Below, in pieces: positions 27,344-36,194 of a stretch of 64,000 nt of DNA. Source of the stretch: Streptomyces griseoviridis (lineage in GTDB: Bacteria > Actinomycetota > Actinomycetes > Streptomycetales > Streptomycetaceae). The notes below the pieces were generated by a model. The model saw only the letters and a program-made list of their open reading frames with translations. It was not told where the DNA came from and made no database searches. The stretch is taken from the NCBI RefSeq assembly GCF_005222485.1, contig NZ_CP029078.1:3717501-3781500 (forward strand), written 5' to 3'. Both the position numbers and the translations under genes were made by a program. The first letter of the stretch is position 1, and every line of letters begins with the position of its first letter.

Positions 27344-28084
27344 GTGAACGCCACTGATCGCACCCCTGCCGACCTGCTGCGTTCCGCGCTCGCCGCGGAC
27401 CCGGGACGCCCCCTGGTGACCTTCTACGACGACGCCACGGGCGAGCGCGTGGAATTGTCCGTGGCCACCTTCGCCAATTGGGTGGCCAAGACAGCCAACC
27501 TCCTCCAGGGCGACCTGGCCGCCCAGCCGGGCGACCGGGTCGCGCTGCTGCTGCCCGCGCACTGGCAGACGGCGGTCTGGCTGCTGGCGTGCGCGTCGGT
27601 GGGCACGGTCGCGGACGTGGGCGGCAACCCCGCGGCGGCCGACGTGGTGGTGAGCGGCCCCGACACGCTGGACGCGGCGCGGGCCTGCCGGGGCGAGCGG
27701 ATCGCGCTCGCGCTGCGGCCGCTGGGCGGCCGGTTCCCGCAGCGGCCGGAGGGGTTCGCCGACTACGCCGTCGAGGTGCCGGGGCAGGGCGACCGGTTCG
27801 CGCCGTTCGCGCCCGTCGACCCGGAGGAGCCCGCGCTGATCGTGGCCGGACGGGAGTTCTCGGCGGCCGAGGTCGTGGAACGGGCCCGCGCCGAGACCAC
27901 GGAGGCCGGGACCCGGGTCCTGTCCGGGCTGCCGTACGACACCTGGGACGGCCTGGTGGCGGGCCTGTTCGGTCCGCTCGCCACGGGCGGTTCGGTGATC
28001 CTGTGCCGGAACCTGGCCGAGCTGGACGAGGACGCGCTGGCCCGCCGCGTGGAGTCCGAGAAGGCGACGGCCCTGCGGCGCTGA
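27344..28084 (+). CDS. TIGR03089 family protein
   Basis: A 246-residue actinobacterial protein resembling a shortened acyl-CoA synthetase/AMP-binding N-terminal region: RPLVTFYDDATGERVELSVATFANWVAKTANLL, then LLLPAHWQTAVWLLACASVGTVADVGG. It lacks the AMP-binding core motif (YTSGTTGxPKG) and the C-terminal adenylation domain, so it is unlikely to activate acids by itself. TIGR03089 genes occur next to LCP genes in many actinobacteria, and here it precedes LCP gene 1. GTG start; divergent from the amidase. Function unknown. Confidence 0.8.
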   Translation: MNATDRTPADLLRSALAADPGRPLVTFYDDATGERVELSVATFANWVAKTANLLQGDLAAQPGDRVALLLPAHWQTAVWLLACASVGTVADVGGNPAAADVVVSGPDTLDAARACRGERIALALRPLGGRFPQRPEGFADYAVEVPGQGDRFAPFAPVDPEEPALIVAGREFSAAEVVERARAETTEAGTRVLSGLPYDTWDGLVAGLFGPLATGGSVILCRNLAELDEDALARRVESEKATALRR

Positions 28085-28198
28085 CCGACCGGCCCGGCAC
28101 CGGGCGCCACGCCCCCGCCCCTCCCCGATCGCCTCCCTCTCACCCGTCCGGCGCAGCAGCGGCGGCCCCCCGCGCCGGTTCGGGAGAAGGTCGGGAGA

Positions 28199-29485
28199 GT
28201 GCACGCGCCAGACGATCGGGGGGCAGCGGACGTGACCGACAGCGCGGGGTCCCGGCGGACGGGGGCGGTCGCGAGCGGCTGGGGAGCGGGACGGCGGCGG
28301 CGACGGCGGTGGATCTGGGCCGGCGCGGTCGCGGCGGCCGTCGCCGCGATCGGCGCGGGCGGCGCCGGGTGGGCCGCGTACGTGACGTTGAGCGGGAACA
28401 TCACGCCGGACGAGGCAGCCGCCGCCGAACTCGCGCGGTACGCCGGGGAGCGGCCCCCCTCACTCGTCAAGGGCGCGCGCAACGTCCTGCTCATCGGGTC
28501 CGACTCGCGCGCGGGGCGCGGCAACGCGCGCTACGGGCGCGACTCGGGCACCGAGCGCTCCGACACCACGATCCTGCTCCACCTGGCGGCCGGGCGGCGC
28601 AGCGCCACCGCCGTCTCGCTGCCCCGCGACCTGATGGTGGACGTGCCCGCGTGCAGGCGCCGGGACGGCAGCAGGTCGGAGCCGGAGTTCACGATGTTCA
28701 ACTCGGCGTTCGCGACGGGCGGTTCGGCCTGCACCATCCGGACCGTCGAGAGACTGACGGACATCAGGGTCGACCATCACGTGGTCATCGACTTCCAGGG
28801 TTTCCAGAAGATGGTGGACGCGGTCGACGGCGTCCGGCTCTGCCTGCCCGAGCCGATCCACGACAGCGCGGCCGGACTGCGGCTGCCCGCGGGGAAGGTG
28901 ACGCTCGACGGTGCGCGGGCGCTGGGCTATGTGCGGGCCCGCAAGTCCCTGGGCGACGGCAGCGACACCGAGCGCATGGACCGCCAACAGCGGTTCCTGG
29001 GCGCGCTGGTGAACAAGGTGCAGAGCAACGGCGTCCTCCTCAACCCGGCGAAGCTGTATCCGGTGCTGGACGCGGCCACCTCGTCGCTCACCACCGACCC
29101 GGGGCTCGCGAGCCTGCGCGGGCTGTACGACCTCGTCCGCGATCTGCATGACATCCCCACCGAACAGGTACGCTTTCTGACGGTCCCGAGGGAGGCGTAC
29201 GTGGACGACGACAACCGCGACCAACTCGTGGAGTCCGAGGCGCGGAAACTCTTCGAACGGCTGCGCAGGGACGCCCCGGTGACCGTCGTGAGGAAAGCGC
29301 CACAATCGGCTTCGGATTCGCACGAGAAGTCCGGTCAGGATTCGTATACGCAATCGGACGACTACGATGAGTACCGGGGAGATGACGGGAAGCCCCGCGG
29401 AAAAGGGCCCGGTGCGGCCTCGGATCCCGTTTCTCCGGCGCCGACGTTCCGTGGAAACACGGCCGCGGAAGACGTCTGCGGGTAA
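28199..29485 (+). CDS. LCP (LytR-CpsA-Psr) family cell wall glycopolymer ligase 1
   Basis: A type II membrane protein of about 428 residues. A cytosolic Arg-rich segment (GRRRRRRW) and one helix (IWAGAVAAAVAAIGAGG) lead to the extracellular LCP domain at about 85-310: NVLLIGSDSRAG, DTTILLHL, AVSLPRDLMVDVP and the RAR motif in YVRARKSLGDGSD. LCP enzymes move polyprenyl-linked polymers such as teichoic acids to peptidoglycan. The tail is charged and ends EDVCG. The GTG at 28199 is close behind GGGAGA; the GTG at 28232 with GGGGGG upstream is an equal alternative start. First of six LCP genes. Confidence 0.9.
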   Translation: MHAPDDRGAADVTDSAGSRRTGAVASGWGAGRRRRRRWIWAGAVAAAVAAIGAGGAGWAAYVTLSGNITPDEAAAAELARYAGERPPSLVKGARNVLLIGSDSRAGRGNARYGRDSGTERSDTTILLHLAAGRRSATAVSLPRDLMVDVPACRRRDGSRSEPEFTMFNSAFATGGSACTIRTVERLTDIRVDHHVVIDFQGFQKMVDAVDGVRLCLPEPIHDSAAGLRLPAGKVTLDGARALGYVRARKSLGDGSDTERMDRQQRFLGALVNKVQSNGVLLNPAKLYPVLDAATSSLTTDPGLASLRGLYDLVRDLHDIPTEQVRFLTVPREAYVDDDNRDQLVESEARKLFERLRRDAPVTVVRKAPQSASDSHEKSGQDSYTQSDDYDEYRGDDGKPRGKGPGAASDPVSPAPTFRGNTAAEDVCG

Positions 29486-29729
29486 AGCGATCGCCAAGCC
29501 GATCAGCGACCGTTCCTAAAAAGTCCAAGGAAATGGGCGGATTGCCCACTTGTAGGGATGAAGAATTTGTCACCGGCGTCGCTCGACGCCGAACTGGCCG
29601 GATAGTGTGAGCGATCCGGTGCACCCGGCAGCTTGGGACCGTCCTTGCGTCGCGCACTGAGAGACCGAGACCCGAGCGCCTTTGTAGGGGGAAGGCGCCG
29701 CGTGGCCCAGACGGAGGATTCGGACGACC
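29486..29729. other. Intergenic region before LCP gene 2
   Basis: An AT-richer gap of 244 bases that should carry the LCP2 promoter. TAGTGT at 29603-29608 is a good -10 box but has no matching -35. Confidence 0.4.
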
Positions 29730-31463
29730 GTGGACGCGCAAGGCCGTGGGCGGGCGGACAACATCGATCCCGCAGACCAATGGGTGCTCAATCCGGACAC
29801 CGGCGAATACGAACTGCGACTGACTCCTTCCGCACCGCAGTCGGCGGTGCCTGGACCCCGCAGAGGCGCCTCACGCGGCAAGGGCGACGCGACGGCGGGC
29901 AAGCGGTCGGCACCTCCCCGGCAGGCCCCGGGCCGTGACGTCCCCGGGCCGCGGCGGCGCGGCGCCCCCGCGCCCGAGGAGCCGGCGGCGGGCCGGCGCG
30001 GCAGGCGGCCGGCGAAGAAGAAGCCGAAGGCGAAGAAGGTCCTGCTGTGGACCGGCGGCGCGATGGCGTTCGTCCTGGTGGCGGGGGCGGGCGGCGCCTA
30101 CCTCTACATCAAGCACCTCAACGACAACATCACCGCCGTCTCCGACGACGGCGCGAGCACCGGTGGCTTCCAGAAGGACAAGGCCATCAACATCCTGCTG
30201 ATCGGCACGGACAAGCGGACCGGCGCGGGCAACGAGGGCTACGGCGACTCGGGCAGCGTCGGGCACGCCGACACCACGATCCTGCTGCACGTCTCCAAGG
30301 ACCGTTCGAACGCGACCGCGTTGAGCATCCCGCGCGACCTGATCGTGGACGTCCCCGACTGCCCGACCGAGCAGGAGGACGGCACCACGAAGGTCATCCC
30401 GGGCGACAGCGGTGTCCGCTTCAACACCAGCCTCGGCCAGGACGACCGGACGCCGAGCTGCACCATGCGCACGGTCACCGAGCTGACCGGCGTCAAGCCC
30501 GACAACTTCATGGTCGCCGACTTCAACGCCGTCAAGACGCTGACCACGGCGGTCGACGGCGTCGAGGTCTGCCTCGGCAAGGACATCGACGACGCCGACT
30601 CGCACCTGAAGCTGAAGAAGGGCATGCAGCACATCTCAGGCGAGAACGCGCTGGCTTTCGTCAGGACCCGGCACTCGGTCGGCTTCGGCGGCGACCTCAG
30701 CCGGATCGCGCTGCAGCAGCAGTTCCTCAGCGCCCTGATGCGGAAGCTGAAGTCGAACGACACGCTCACCGACCCGACGAAGATGATCAAGCTGGCGGAG
30801 GCGGGCACCAAGGCGCTCACCGTCGACTCCCAGCTCGACAGCATCAGCAAACTGAAGGACCTCGGCCTCGAGTTGGGCAAGCTCAACGTCAAGAACCTGA
30901 CGTTCACCACGGTTCCGGTGATCGACAACCCGGCGGAGAAGGTCAAGGCGACCGTCGTCCTCAAGGCGACGGCCCCCGCGGTCTTCAGCGCCATCAAGAA
31001 CGACGTCTCGTTCACCGAGGTCGAGAAGAAGAAAAAGCAGCAGAAGAAGGACGCGGACGCCGCCAAGCTCAAGGGCACCAAGGCCGACGCCTCCGAGGTC
31101 CGGGTCCGCATCCTCAACGGCGGCGCGGAGCCGGGCAGCGCCCAGGAGACCCTCCAGTGGCTCCAGAACGACGAGGGCGTCCTGAAGTCGGAGAACGCGG
31201 GCAACGCGCCCGACAACCTGGCCAGGACGACCCTGGAGTACGCCCCCGACCAGGCCGACCAGGCCCGCCGGCTGGCCGACATCATGGGTCTTTCGGGCTC
31301 GGCGCTGAAGCCGGGCGAGAGCGTGCGGAACTCCCAGGGCCTGCCCGCGATGACCCTGACCCTCGGCAAGGACTTCGAGGGCGCGGGCGTCCCCCTCACC
31401 GCCCCGACCACGGCGCCGGACGTCGACAAGACGACCGCGGACAAGGTCGAGTGCGCCAAGTAG
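29730..31463 (+). CDS. LCP family protein 2 with LytR C-terminal domain
   Basis: 577 residues. A long cytosolic N-terminus with NIDPADQWVLNPDTGEYEL and basic Lys/Arg stretches is followed by a helix (LLWTGGAMAFVLVAGAGGAYLYI) and the LCP domain from about 145: INILLIGTDKRTG, DTTILLHVS, ALSIPRDLIVDVPDC and FVRTRHSVG. A Lys-rich coiled segment (EKKKKQQKKDADAAK) joins it to a LytR_C domain (EVRVRILNGGAEPGSAQ, about 445-550). It ends DKVECAK, with one Cys near the terminus as in LCP1 and LCP5. GTG start with GGAGG 12 bases upstream. A strong terminator follows. Confidence 0.9.
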   Translation: MDAQGRGRADNIDPADQWVLNPDTGEYELRLTPSAPQSAVPGPRRGASRGKGDATAGKRSAPPRQAPGRDVPGPRRRGAPAPEEPAAGRRGRRPAKKKPKAKKVLLWTGGAMAFVLVAGAGGAYLYIKHLNDNITAVSDDGASTGGFQKDKAINILLIGTDKRTGAGNEGYGDSGSVGHADTTILLHVSKDRSNATALSIPRDLIVDVPDCPTEQEDGTTKVIPGDSGVRFNTSLGQDDRTPSCTMRTVTELTGVKPDNFMVADFNAVKTLTTAVDGVEVCLGKDIDDADSHLKLKKGMQHISGENALAFVRTRHSVGFGGDLSRIALQQQFLSALMRKLKSNDTLTDPTKMIKLAEAGTKALTVDSQLDSISKLKDLGLELGKLNVKNLTFTTVPVIDNPAEKVKATVVLKATAPAVFSAIKNDVSFTEVEKKKKQQKKDADAAKLKGTKADASEVRVRILNGGAEPGSAQETLQWLQNDEGVLKSENAGNAPDNLARTTLEYAPDQADQARRLADIMGLSGSALKPGESVRNSQGLPAMTLTLGKDFEGAGVPLTAPTTAPDVDKTTADKVECAK

Positions 31464-31484
31464 CAGTGATCCAGTGATCCCTGG

Positions 31485-31522
31485 AGGCCTGCCGTACGTC
31501 TGACAGGACGTACGGCAGGCCT
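31485..31522 (+). terminator. Strong hairpin terminator after LCP2
   Basis: A perfect 16-bp stem AGGCCTGCCGTACGTC / GACGTACGGCAGGCCT with a six-base loop, followed by TTTC, 21 bases after the LCP2 stop codon. Isolates LCP2 from LCP3. Confidence 0.9.
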
Positions 31523-31596
31523 TTCAGTGGCTCGGTATGCCCCGGCCCGCCGCCCTTCGCGGCGGTGCGGGCCGGGGAACGGGGAGGGACGGGGAG

Positions 31597-33246
31597 ATGA
31601 CGGGGAACGGCGTGCGGGAAGACGGCCCGCTCCAGGAGAGCCGGTGGGTCAGGGGCGCGGCGGCGCCGGGAGGCGCGGGCGGCGCGCCCGCGGGCGGCGA
31701 CGGCGCGGGCCCCGCGACGCGCGGAACGCCGCGCGGACCGCGGCGCGGGCGCCGGGCGCTCAAGGGCGCGGCGACGGCCCTCTCGGTGCTGATCCTCGGC
31801 ACCGCGGGAGCCGGGTACCTCTACTACGAGCACCTCAACGGCAACATCCAGAAGGGCGAGCGCAGCAGCGGCGACGCCAAGGCGCGGCGCGCCGGCGCCA
31901 ACGCGGCCGGGCAGCGCCCGATGAACATCCTGCTGATCGGCTCCGACAGCCGTAACTCGGCGGCCAACGTGCGGCTGGGCGGCAGCAGGTCGAGCCGGGG
32001 CAACCCGCCGCTCGGCGACGTGCAGATGCTGATCCACCTGTCCGCGGACCGCAAGAGCGCCTCCATGGTGAGCATCCCGCGCGACACCCGCGTCGACATA
32101 CCCGCGTGCAAGGACCCCGACAGCGGGCGCTCCTACCCGGCGACCAACGCGATCATCAACGAGTCGCTGGCCCGCGGCGGGGCCGGCTGCACGCTCGCCA
32201 CCTGGGAGAACCTCACCGGGGTGTACATCGACCACTGGATGACGATCGACTTCGCCGGCGTGGTGAAGATGGCCGACGCGATCGGCGGCGTCGAGGTGTG
32301 CGTCAACCAGAACGTGTGGGACCGCCCGCTGCCCGGGGTACCGGGCGGCTCGGGGCTGAAGCTGACCGCGGGCACCAAGAAGGTCAAGGGCGAGCAGGCG
32401 CTTCAGTGGCTGCGCACCCGGCACGCGTGGGGCAGCGACCCGCTGCGGGCCCGCGCCCAGCACATGTACCTGAACTCGATGATCCGCACCCTCAAGGGGC
32501 AGAACGTGTTCACCGACTCGGGCCGGCTGACGGGCCTGGCGGAGGCGGCGACGAAGTCCCTGACGGTGTCCTCGGAGATCGGCACCGTCAAGAAGCTGTA
32601 CGACCTCGGCACACAGCTGAAGACCGTGCCGACGGACCGCATCACGATGACGACGATGCCGGCGATCACCGACCCGCAGGACATCGACCATCTGCTGCCC
32701 GACGGCGCCCGCGCGGAGAAGATGTGGTCGATGCTCCGTGACGACGTGCCCTTCGACGACAAGGGCGGGGCGTCCGGCACGGCGAAGAAGCCGGCCGCAC
32801 CGGCGCGGGCCACGAAGGAGCCGTCCACCTCGCGGGACGGGATCGGGGTCGTCGTCCAGAACGCCACCAGGTCCGCCACGCTCGCCCCGGTCACCGGGCG
32901 CGCGGGCACCGTCGCGCGGGCGCTGGCGGGCAAGGGGTTCACCCGGGCCGGGACGGACACCACCGCCGGGCTCGCCGAGGAGCGGACCGTGGTGCGCTAC
33001 CCGAGCGCCGAACTGGAGGGCGACGCCCAGGAGGTGGCCGGGGCGCTCGGGGTGCCGCTCGGCTCGGTGAAGCGGTCGGCCGACGTCTCGGCGGTCACCG
33101 TCGTGGTGGGCTCCGACTGGCGCGGCGGGACGTCGTACCCGAAGCAGTCCGCGCCGTCGGCGGGTGACCTTCCGGACAACGCCGACGCCATCAACGGCTC
33201 CGACTCCGCGCAGTGCATGGACGTGTACCAGCCGTACCGATGGTGA
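31597..33246 (+). CDS. LCP family protein 3 with LytR C-terminal domain
   Basis: 549 residues from the ATG preceded by GGGACGGGGAG. Gly/Ala-rich cytosolic part, one helix (AATALSVLILGTAGAGYLYY), LCP domain from about 100 (MNILLIGSDSRNS, VSIPRDTRVDIPAC, WLRTRHAWGSDP) and a LytR_C domain from about 410 (GIGVVVQNATRSATLAPV). It is closely similar to LCP4 over the whole length, including DRITMTTMP, the VVRYPSAELEGDA block and an AINGSD..QCM ending, so the two are a tandem duplicate pair. Confidence 0.9.
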   Translation: MTGNGVREDGPLQESRWVRGAAAPGGAGGAPAGGDGAGPATRGTPRGPRRGRRALKGAATALSVLILGTAGAGYLYYEHLNGNIQKGERSSGDAKARRAGANAAGQRPMNILLIGSDSRNSAANVRLGGSRSSRGNPPLGDVQMLIHLSADRKSASMVSIPRDTRVDIPACKDPDSGRSYPATNAIINESLARGGAGCTLATWENLTGVYIDHWMTIDFAGVVKMADAIGGVEVCVNQNVWDRPLPGVPGGSGLKLTAGTKKVKGEQALQWLRTRHAWGSDPLRARAQHMYLNSMIRTLKGQNVFTDSGRLTGLAEAATKSLTVSSEIGTVKKLYDLGTQLKTVPTDRITMTTMPAITDPQDIDHLLPDGARAEKMWSMLRDDVPFDDKGGASGTAKKPAAPARATKEPSTSRDGIGVVVQNATRSATLAPVTGRAGTVARALAGKGFTRAGTDTTAGLAEERTVVRYPSAELEGDAQEVAGALGVPLGSVKRSADVSAVTVVVGSDWRGGTSYPKQSAPSAGDLPDNADAINGSDSAQCMDVYQPYRW

Positions 33247-33339
33247 TACCGGGCAGATGGCAGGTAACCCATTGGGGTGTTCGCGCGTCTGACTTGGCGC
33301 GGGGAAGCCCGATTCAGGCGCAGGGGTGGAGGCAGGGAG

Positions 33340-35001
33340 TTGGCGCAAAGTGTGCGCGGTGAGGTTCCCGCGGTCGAGGAGAAGTCCCTCGGATCGCGGG
33401 AACCGGCGGAGCCGGCGGACCAGGACGGTGGCAGAGGCGCGGACGGAGACGGAGGGCAGGATCTCGGAAGACGTCGCAGACGGCGTGCGCTGCGCTGGTC
33501 GGCGATGGTGCTCGCGGTGGTGATATCGGGGACGGCGGGCGCCGGATACCTCTACTACCGCCATCTGAACGCGAACATCAAGAAGGACCCGCTCAACATC
33601 GGTGCCCCCAGGGACCGGGCGACCAAGGTCAGGGCGAACGCGGCGGGGCAGACGCCGTTGAACATCCTGCTGATCGGGTCCGACGCGCGGAACTCCAAGG
33701 AGAACCAGAAGCTCGGCGGTGCCAAGGACACGTACAACACCGCCCCGCGCGCGGACGTCCAGATGCTGCTGCACGTCTCGGCGGACCGCACCAACATCTC
33801 GGCCGTGAGCATGCCCCGCGACACCCTCCTCGACCTGCCGCAGTGCACGGACCCGGAGACCGGTGACGTGTACGAGGCCCGCTCGAACACCATCACCAAC
33901 GACTCGCTGGGGCGCGGCGGTCCGGGGTGCACGGTGGCGACCTGGGAGAAGCTCACCGACATCCACATCGACCACTTCATGATGATCGACTTCGCGGGTG
34001 TGGTGTCGATGGCGGACGCGGTCGGCGGGGTGCCGGTGTGCGTGGACGCCAACATCCACTCCAAGTCGTCGGACGGCCACGGCTCGGGTCTGAAGCTGAA
34101 GAAGGGCACGACGTCGGTGAAGGGCGTGCAGGCCCTGGAGTGGCTGCGCACCCGCTACGGCTTCGAGGACAACACCGACATCGCGCGGGCCAAGGCGCAG
34201 CACCAGTACATGAACTCGATGGTGCGCGAGCTGCGTGCCAACGCCACCCTGAGCAACCCGAACAAGCTGCGCACGCTCGCCGAGACGGCCACCCGGGCGC
34301 TGACCGTGGACGAGGGGCTCGGCACGGTGGCGAAGCTGTACGACCTGAGCAAGGAGCTGCGGAAGGTCCCGACGGACCGCATCACCATGACGACGATGCC
34401 GTGGCAGTACTCGACGACGAGCCCCGGCCGGGTGGTGCCGAGGCCGGGCGACGCGGCGAAGCTGTTCCGGCTGGTGCGCGAGGACATCGCGCTGGACGGC
34501 AAGGACGGGACCGACACCCAAGACTCCTCGGACTCCCCAGACGCCGCGGACGCCGCGGACTCGGCTTCGGCGGCCGACCGGGCGGCGGCCGACGACCGGA
34601 TCGCCGTGCGGGTGGAGAACGGCACCCGGGACAGCGCCAGGGCCGCCGTCGAGGGGCGCGCGGACGCGGTCGCCGACCTGCTCGTCGGCAAGGGGTTCGC
34701 CAAGGCCGTCGCGGACCCGTCGGCGGTCGACGGCGAGAAGACGACGGTGGTGCGCTACCCGAGCGCCGAGCTGAAGGGTGACGCGCGCCGGGTGGCCGAG
34801 GCGCTCGGGGTGCCGCTCGGCTCGGTGAAGCGGTCGACGGACGTGTCCGGGGTGACGCTGGTGGTCGGCGCCGACTGGCGCTCGGGGACCGCGTACAAGG
34901 CGGCGAAGGACGACGACGACTCGACGCCCGACACCGCGGAGGCGATCAACGGCTCCGACGAGAAGCAGTGCATGCACGTCAACCCGAACTACACGTACTA
35001 G
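33340..35001 (+). CDS. LCP family protein 4 with LytR C-terminal domain
   Basis: About 553 residues. One helix (MVLAVVISGTAGAGYLYYRH), an LCP domain with LNILLIGSDARNSKEN, VSMPRDTLLDLPQC and WLRTRYGFEDN, an Asp/Ser/Ala-rich linker (DTQDSSDSPDAADAAD), and a LytR_C domain ending AINGSDEKQCMHVNPNYTY. The start is uncertain: TTG 33340 follows GTGGAGGCAGGGAG and is chosen, while the frame is open to 33277. Paralogue of LCP3 with the same domain order and 94 bases between the genes, suggesting a local duplication. Confidence 0.85.
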   Translation: MAQSVRGEVPAVEEKSLGSREPAEPADQDGGRGADGDGGQDLGRRRRRRALRWSAMVLAVVISGTAGAGYLYYRHLNANIKKDPLNIGAPRDRATKVRANAAGQTPLNILLIGSDARNSKENQKLGGAKDTYNTAPRADVQMLLHVSADRTNISAVSMPRDTLLDLPQCTDPETGDVYEARSNTITNDSLGRGGPGCTVATWEKLTDIHIDHFMMIDFAGVVSMADAVGGVPVCVDANIHSKSSDGHGSGLKLKKGTTSVKGVQALEWLRTRYGFEDNTDIARAKAQHQYMNSMVRELRANATLSNPNKLRTLAETATRALTVDEGLGTVAKLYDLSKELRKVPTDRITMTTMPWQYSTTSPGRVVPRPGDAAKLFRLVREDIALDGKDGTDTQDSSDSPDAADAADSASAADRAAADDRIAVRVENGTRDSARAAVEGRADAVADLLVGKGFAKAVADPSAVDGEKTTVVRYPSAELKGDARRVAEALGVPLGSVKRSTDVSGVTLVVGADWRSGTAYKAAKDDDDSTPDTAEAINGSDEKQCMHVNPNYTY

Positions 35002-35038
35002 TCCGGGTCGGGCGTGCGGCGGGAGGGGCTCGCGGGAC

Positions 35039-36067
35039 TCAGTCGGTGACGAGGACCGCGGGGCGGCGGGACGCGATGACCTTCCTGGCCAGCGACTTGG
35101 GGCTGGTCAGAAAGCCCCAGCCCCAGCACATGTGCATGGTGGCGAGGGCGAGCGGGATGCGCAGCCGGGCCCCGGCGGGCAGGCCCTTGCCCGCGGGGAG
35201 CGAGCCGGCGACGATCGCGGCGAGGTAGCCGCCGGGGACCACCAGGCCCCACGGGGTGACCAGGGCGCCGACCAGCAGGCCCGCCGCGATGGCCAGCACG
35301 GCCGTCGGCGGGGCGAGGTAGCGCAGGTTGATGGAGCCCTCGTGGTAGCGGGCGACGACGTGCCGCCAGCGGCCGTAGTCCTTGTACTGCTTGGCGAGGG
35401 CCCGCACGCTCGGCCGGGGCCGGTAGGAGACCCGCAGTTCGGGCGAGAACCAGATCAGGCCGCCGGCCTCGCGGATGCGGAAGTTCAGCTCCCAGTCCTG
35501 GGCGCGGATGAACTCCTCGTTGTAGCCGCCCTGCCGCTCCAGCGCCTCGCGCCGGAAGACGCCGAGGTAGACCGTCTCGGCCTCGCCCGCCGCGCCGCCG
35601 GTGTGGAAGGCCGCGTTGCCGACGCCGATCTTGGAGGTCATGGCGGCGGCGACGGCGTGCTCCCAGTCGTTCTCGCCCTCGGCGTGCATGATGCCGCCGA
35701 CGTTCTGCGCGCCGGTCTCCGCCAGCAGCCTGACGGCCGTCGCGATGTAGTTCGGCGAGAGCACGCCGTGGCCGTCGACCCGCACCACGACCGGGTGCCG
35801 GGAGGCCTTGATCGCCGCGTTCAGGGCGGCCGGGGTGCGGCCCGTCGGGTTGGGCACGGTGTGCACGCGCGGGTCCTCGCGGACCAGTTCGGCGGCGATC
35901 TCGTCGGTGCGGTCCGTGGACGGGCCGAGGGCGATCACCACCTCCATCGCACCGGCGTACTCCTGGGCGAGGATGGCCAGCACGGCCGTGCGCAGGTGCC
36001 GTTCCTCGTTGAGGACGGGCATGATCACGGAGACGGCGGGCGAGCGCATGTCGGCGTTGGCGTTCAT
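35039..36067 (-). CDS. Family 2 glycosyltransferase
   Basis: 342 residues with a GT-A domain: VSVIMPVLNEERHLRTAV at residue 12, GPSTDRTDEIAAEL near 48, the metal-binding VRVDGHGVL near 95 and the acceptor-side EEFIRAQDWELNFRI near 180. Two or three C-terminal hydrophobic segments (AVLAIAAGLLVGALVTPWGLVV and LAAIVAGSL) suggest membrane attachment. It sits inside the LCP cluster and reads toward LCP4, so it may build the lipid-linked polymer that the LCP proteins transfer. The sugar is not predictable. Confidence 0.85.
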   Translation of the reverse strand: MNANADMRSPAVSVIMPVLNEERHLRTAVLAILAQEYAGAMEVVIALGPSTDRTDEIAAELVREDPRVHTVPNPTGRTPAALNAAIKASRHPVVVRVDGHGVLSPNYIATAVRLLAETGAQNVGGIMHAEGENDWEHAVAAAMTSKIGVGNAAFHTGGAAGEAETVYLGVFRREALERQGGYNEEFIRAQDWELNFRIREAGGLIWFSPELRVSYRPRPSVRALAKQYKDYGRWRHVVARYHEGSINLRYLAPPTAVLAIAAGLLVGALVTPWGLVVPGGYLAAIVAGSLPAGKGLPAGARLRIPLALATMHMCWGWGFLTSPKSLARKVIASRRPAVLVTD

Positions 36068-36194
36068 CGGTGCTCACGTTACCGCGAACGGGGGACACGG
36101 TACGCCCCGCCGGGTGCGGTGCACCGGTCCGCAGATCGTATCGGCCTACGGTGCTCACGGATCCCGCGTACGGCCGTCGCCCGGAGGTGTCCCC

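Noticed and set aside
27213..28100. Upstream extension of the amidase frame to a 762-residue protein
   Set aside because: The extension overlaps the TIGR03089 gene on the other strand and is Arg/Pro-rich, while the signal peptide sits at residue 5 of the shorter form.
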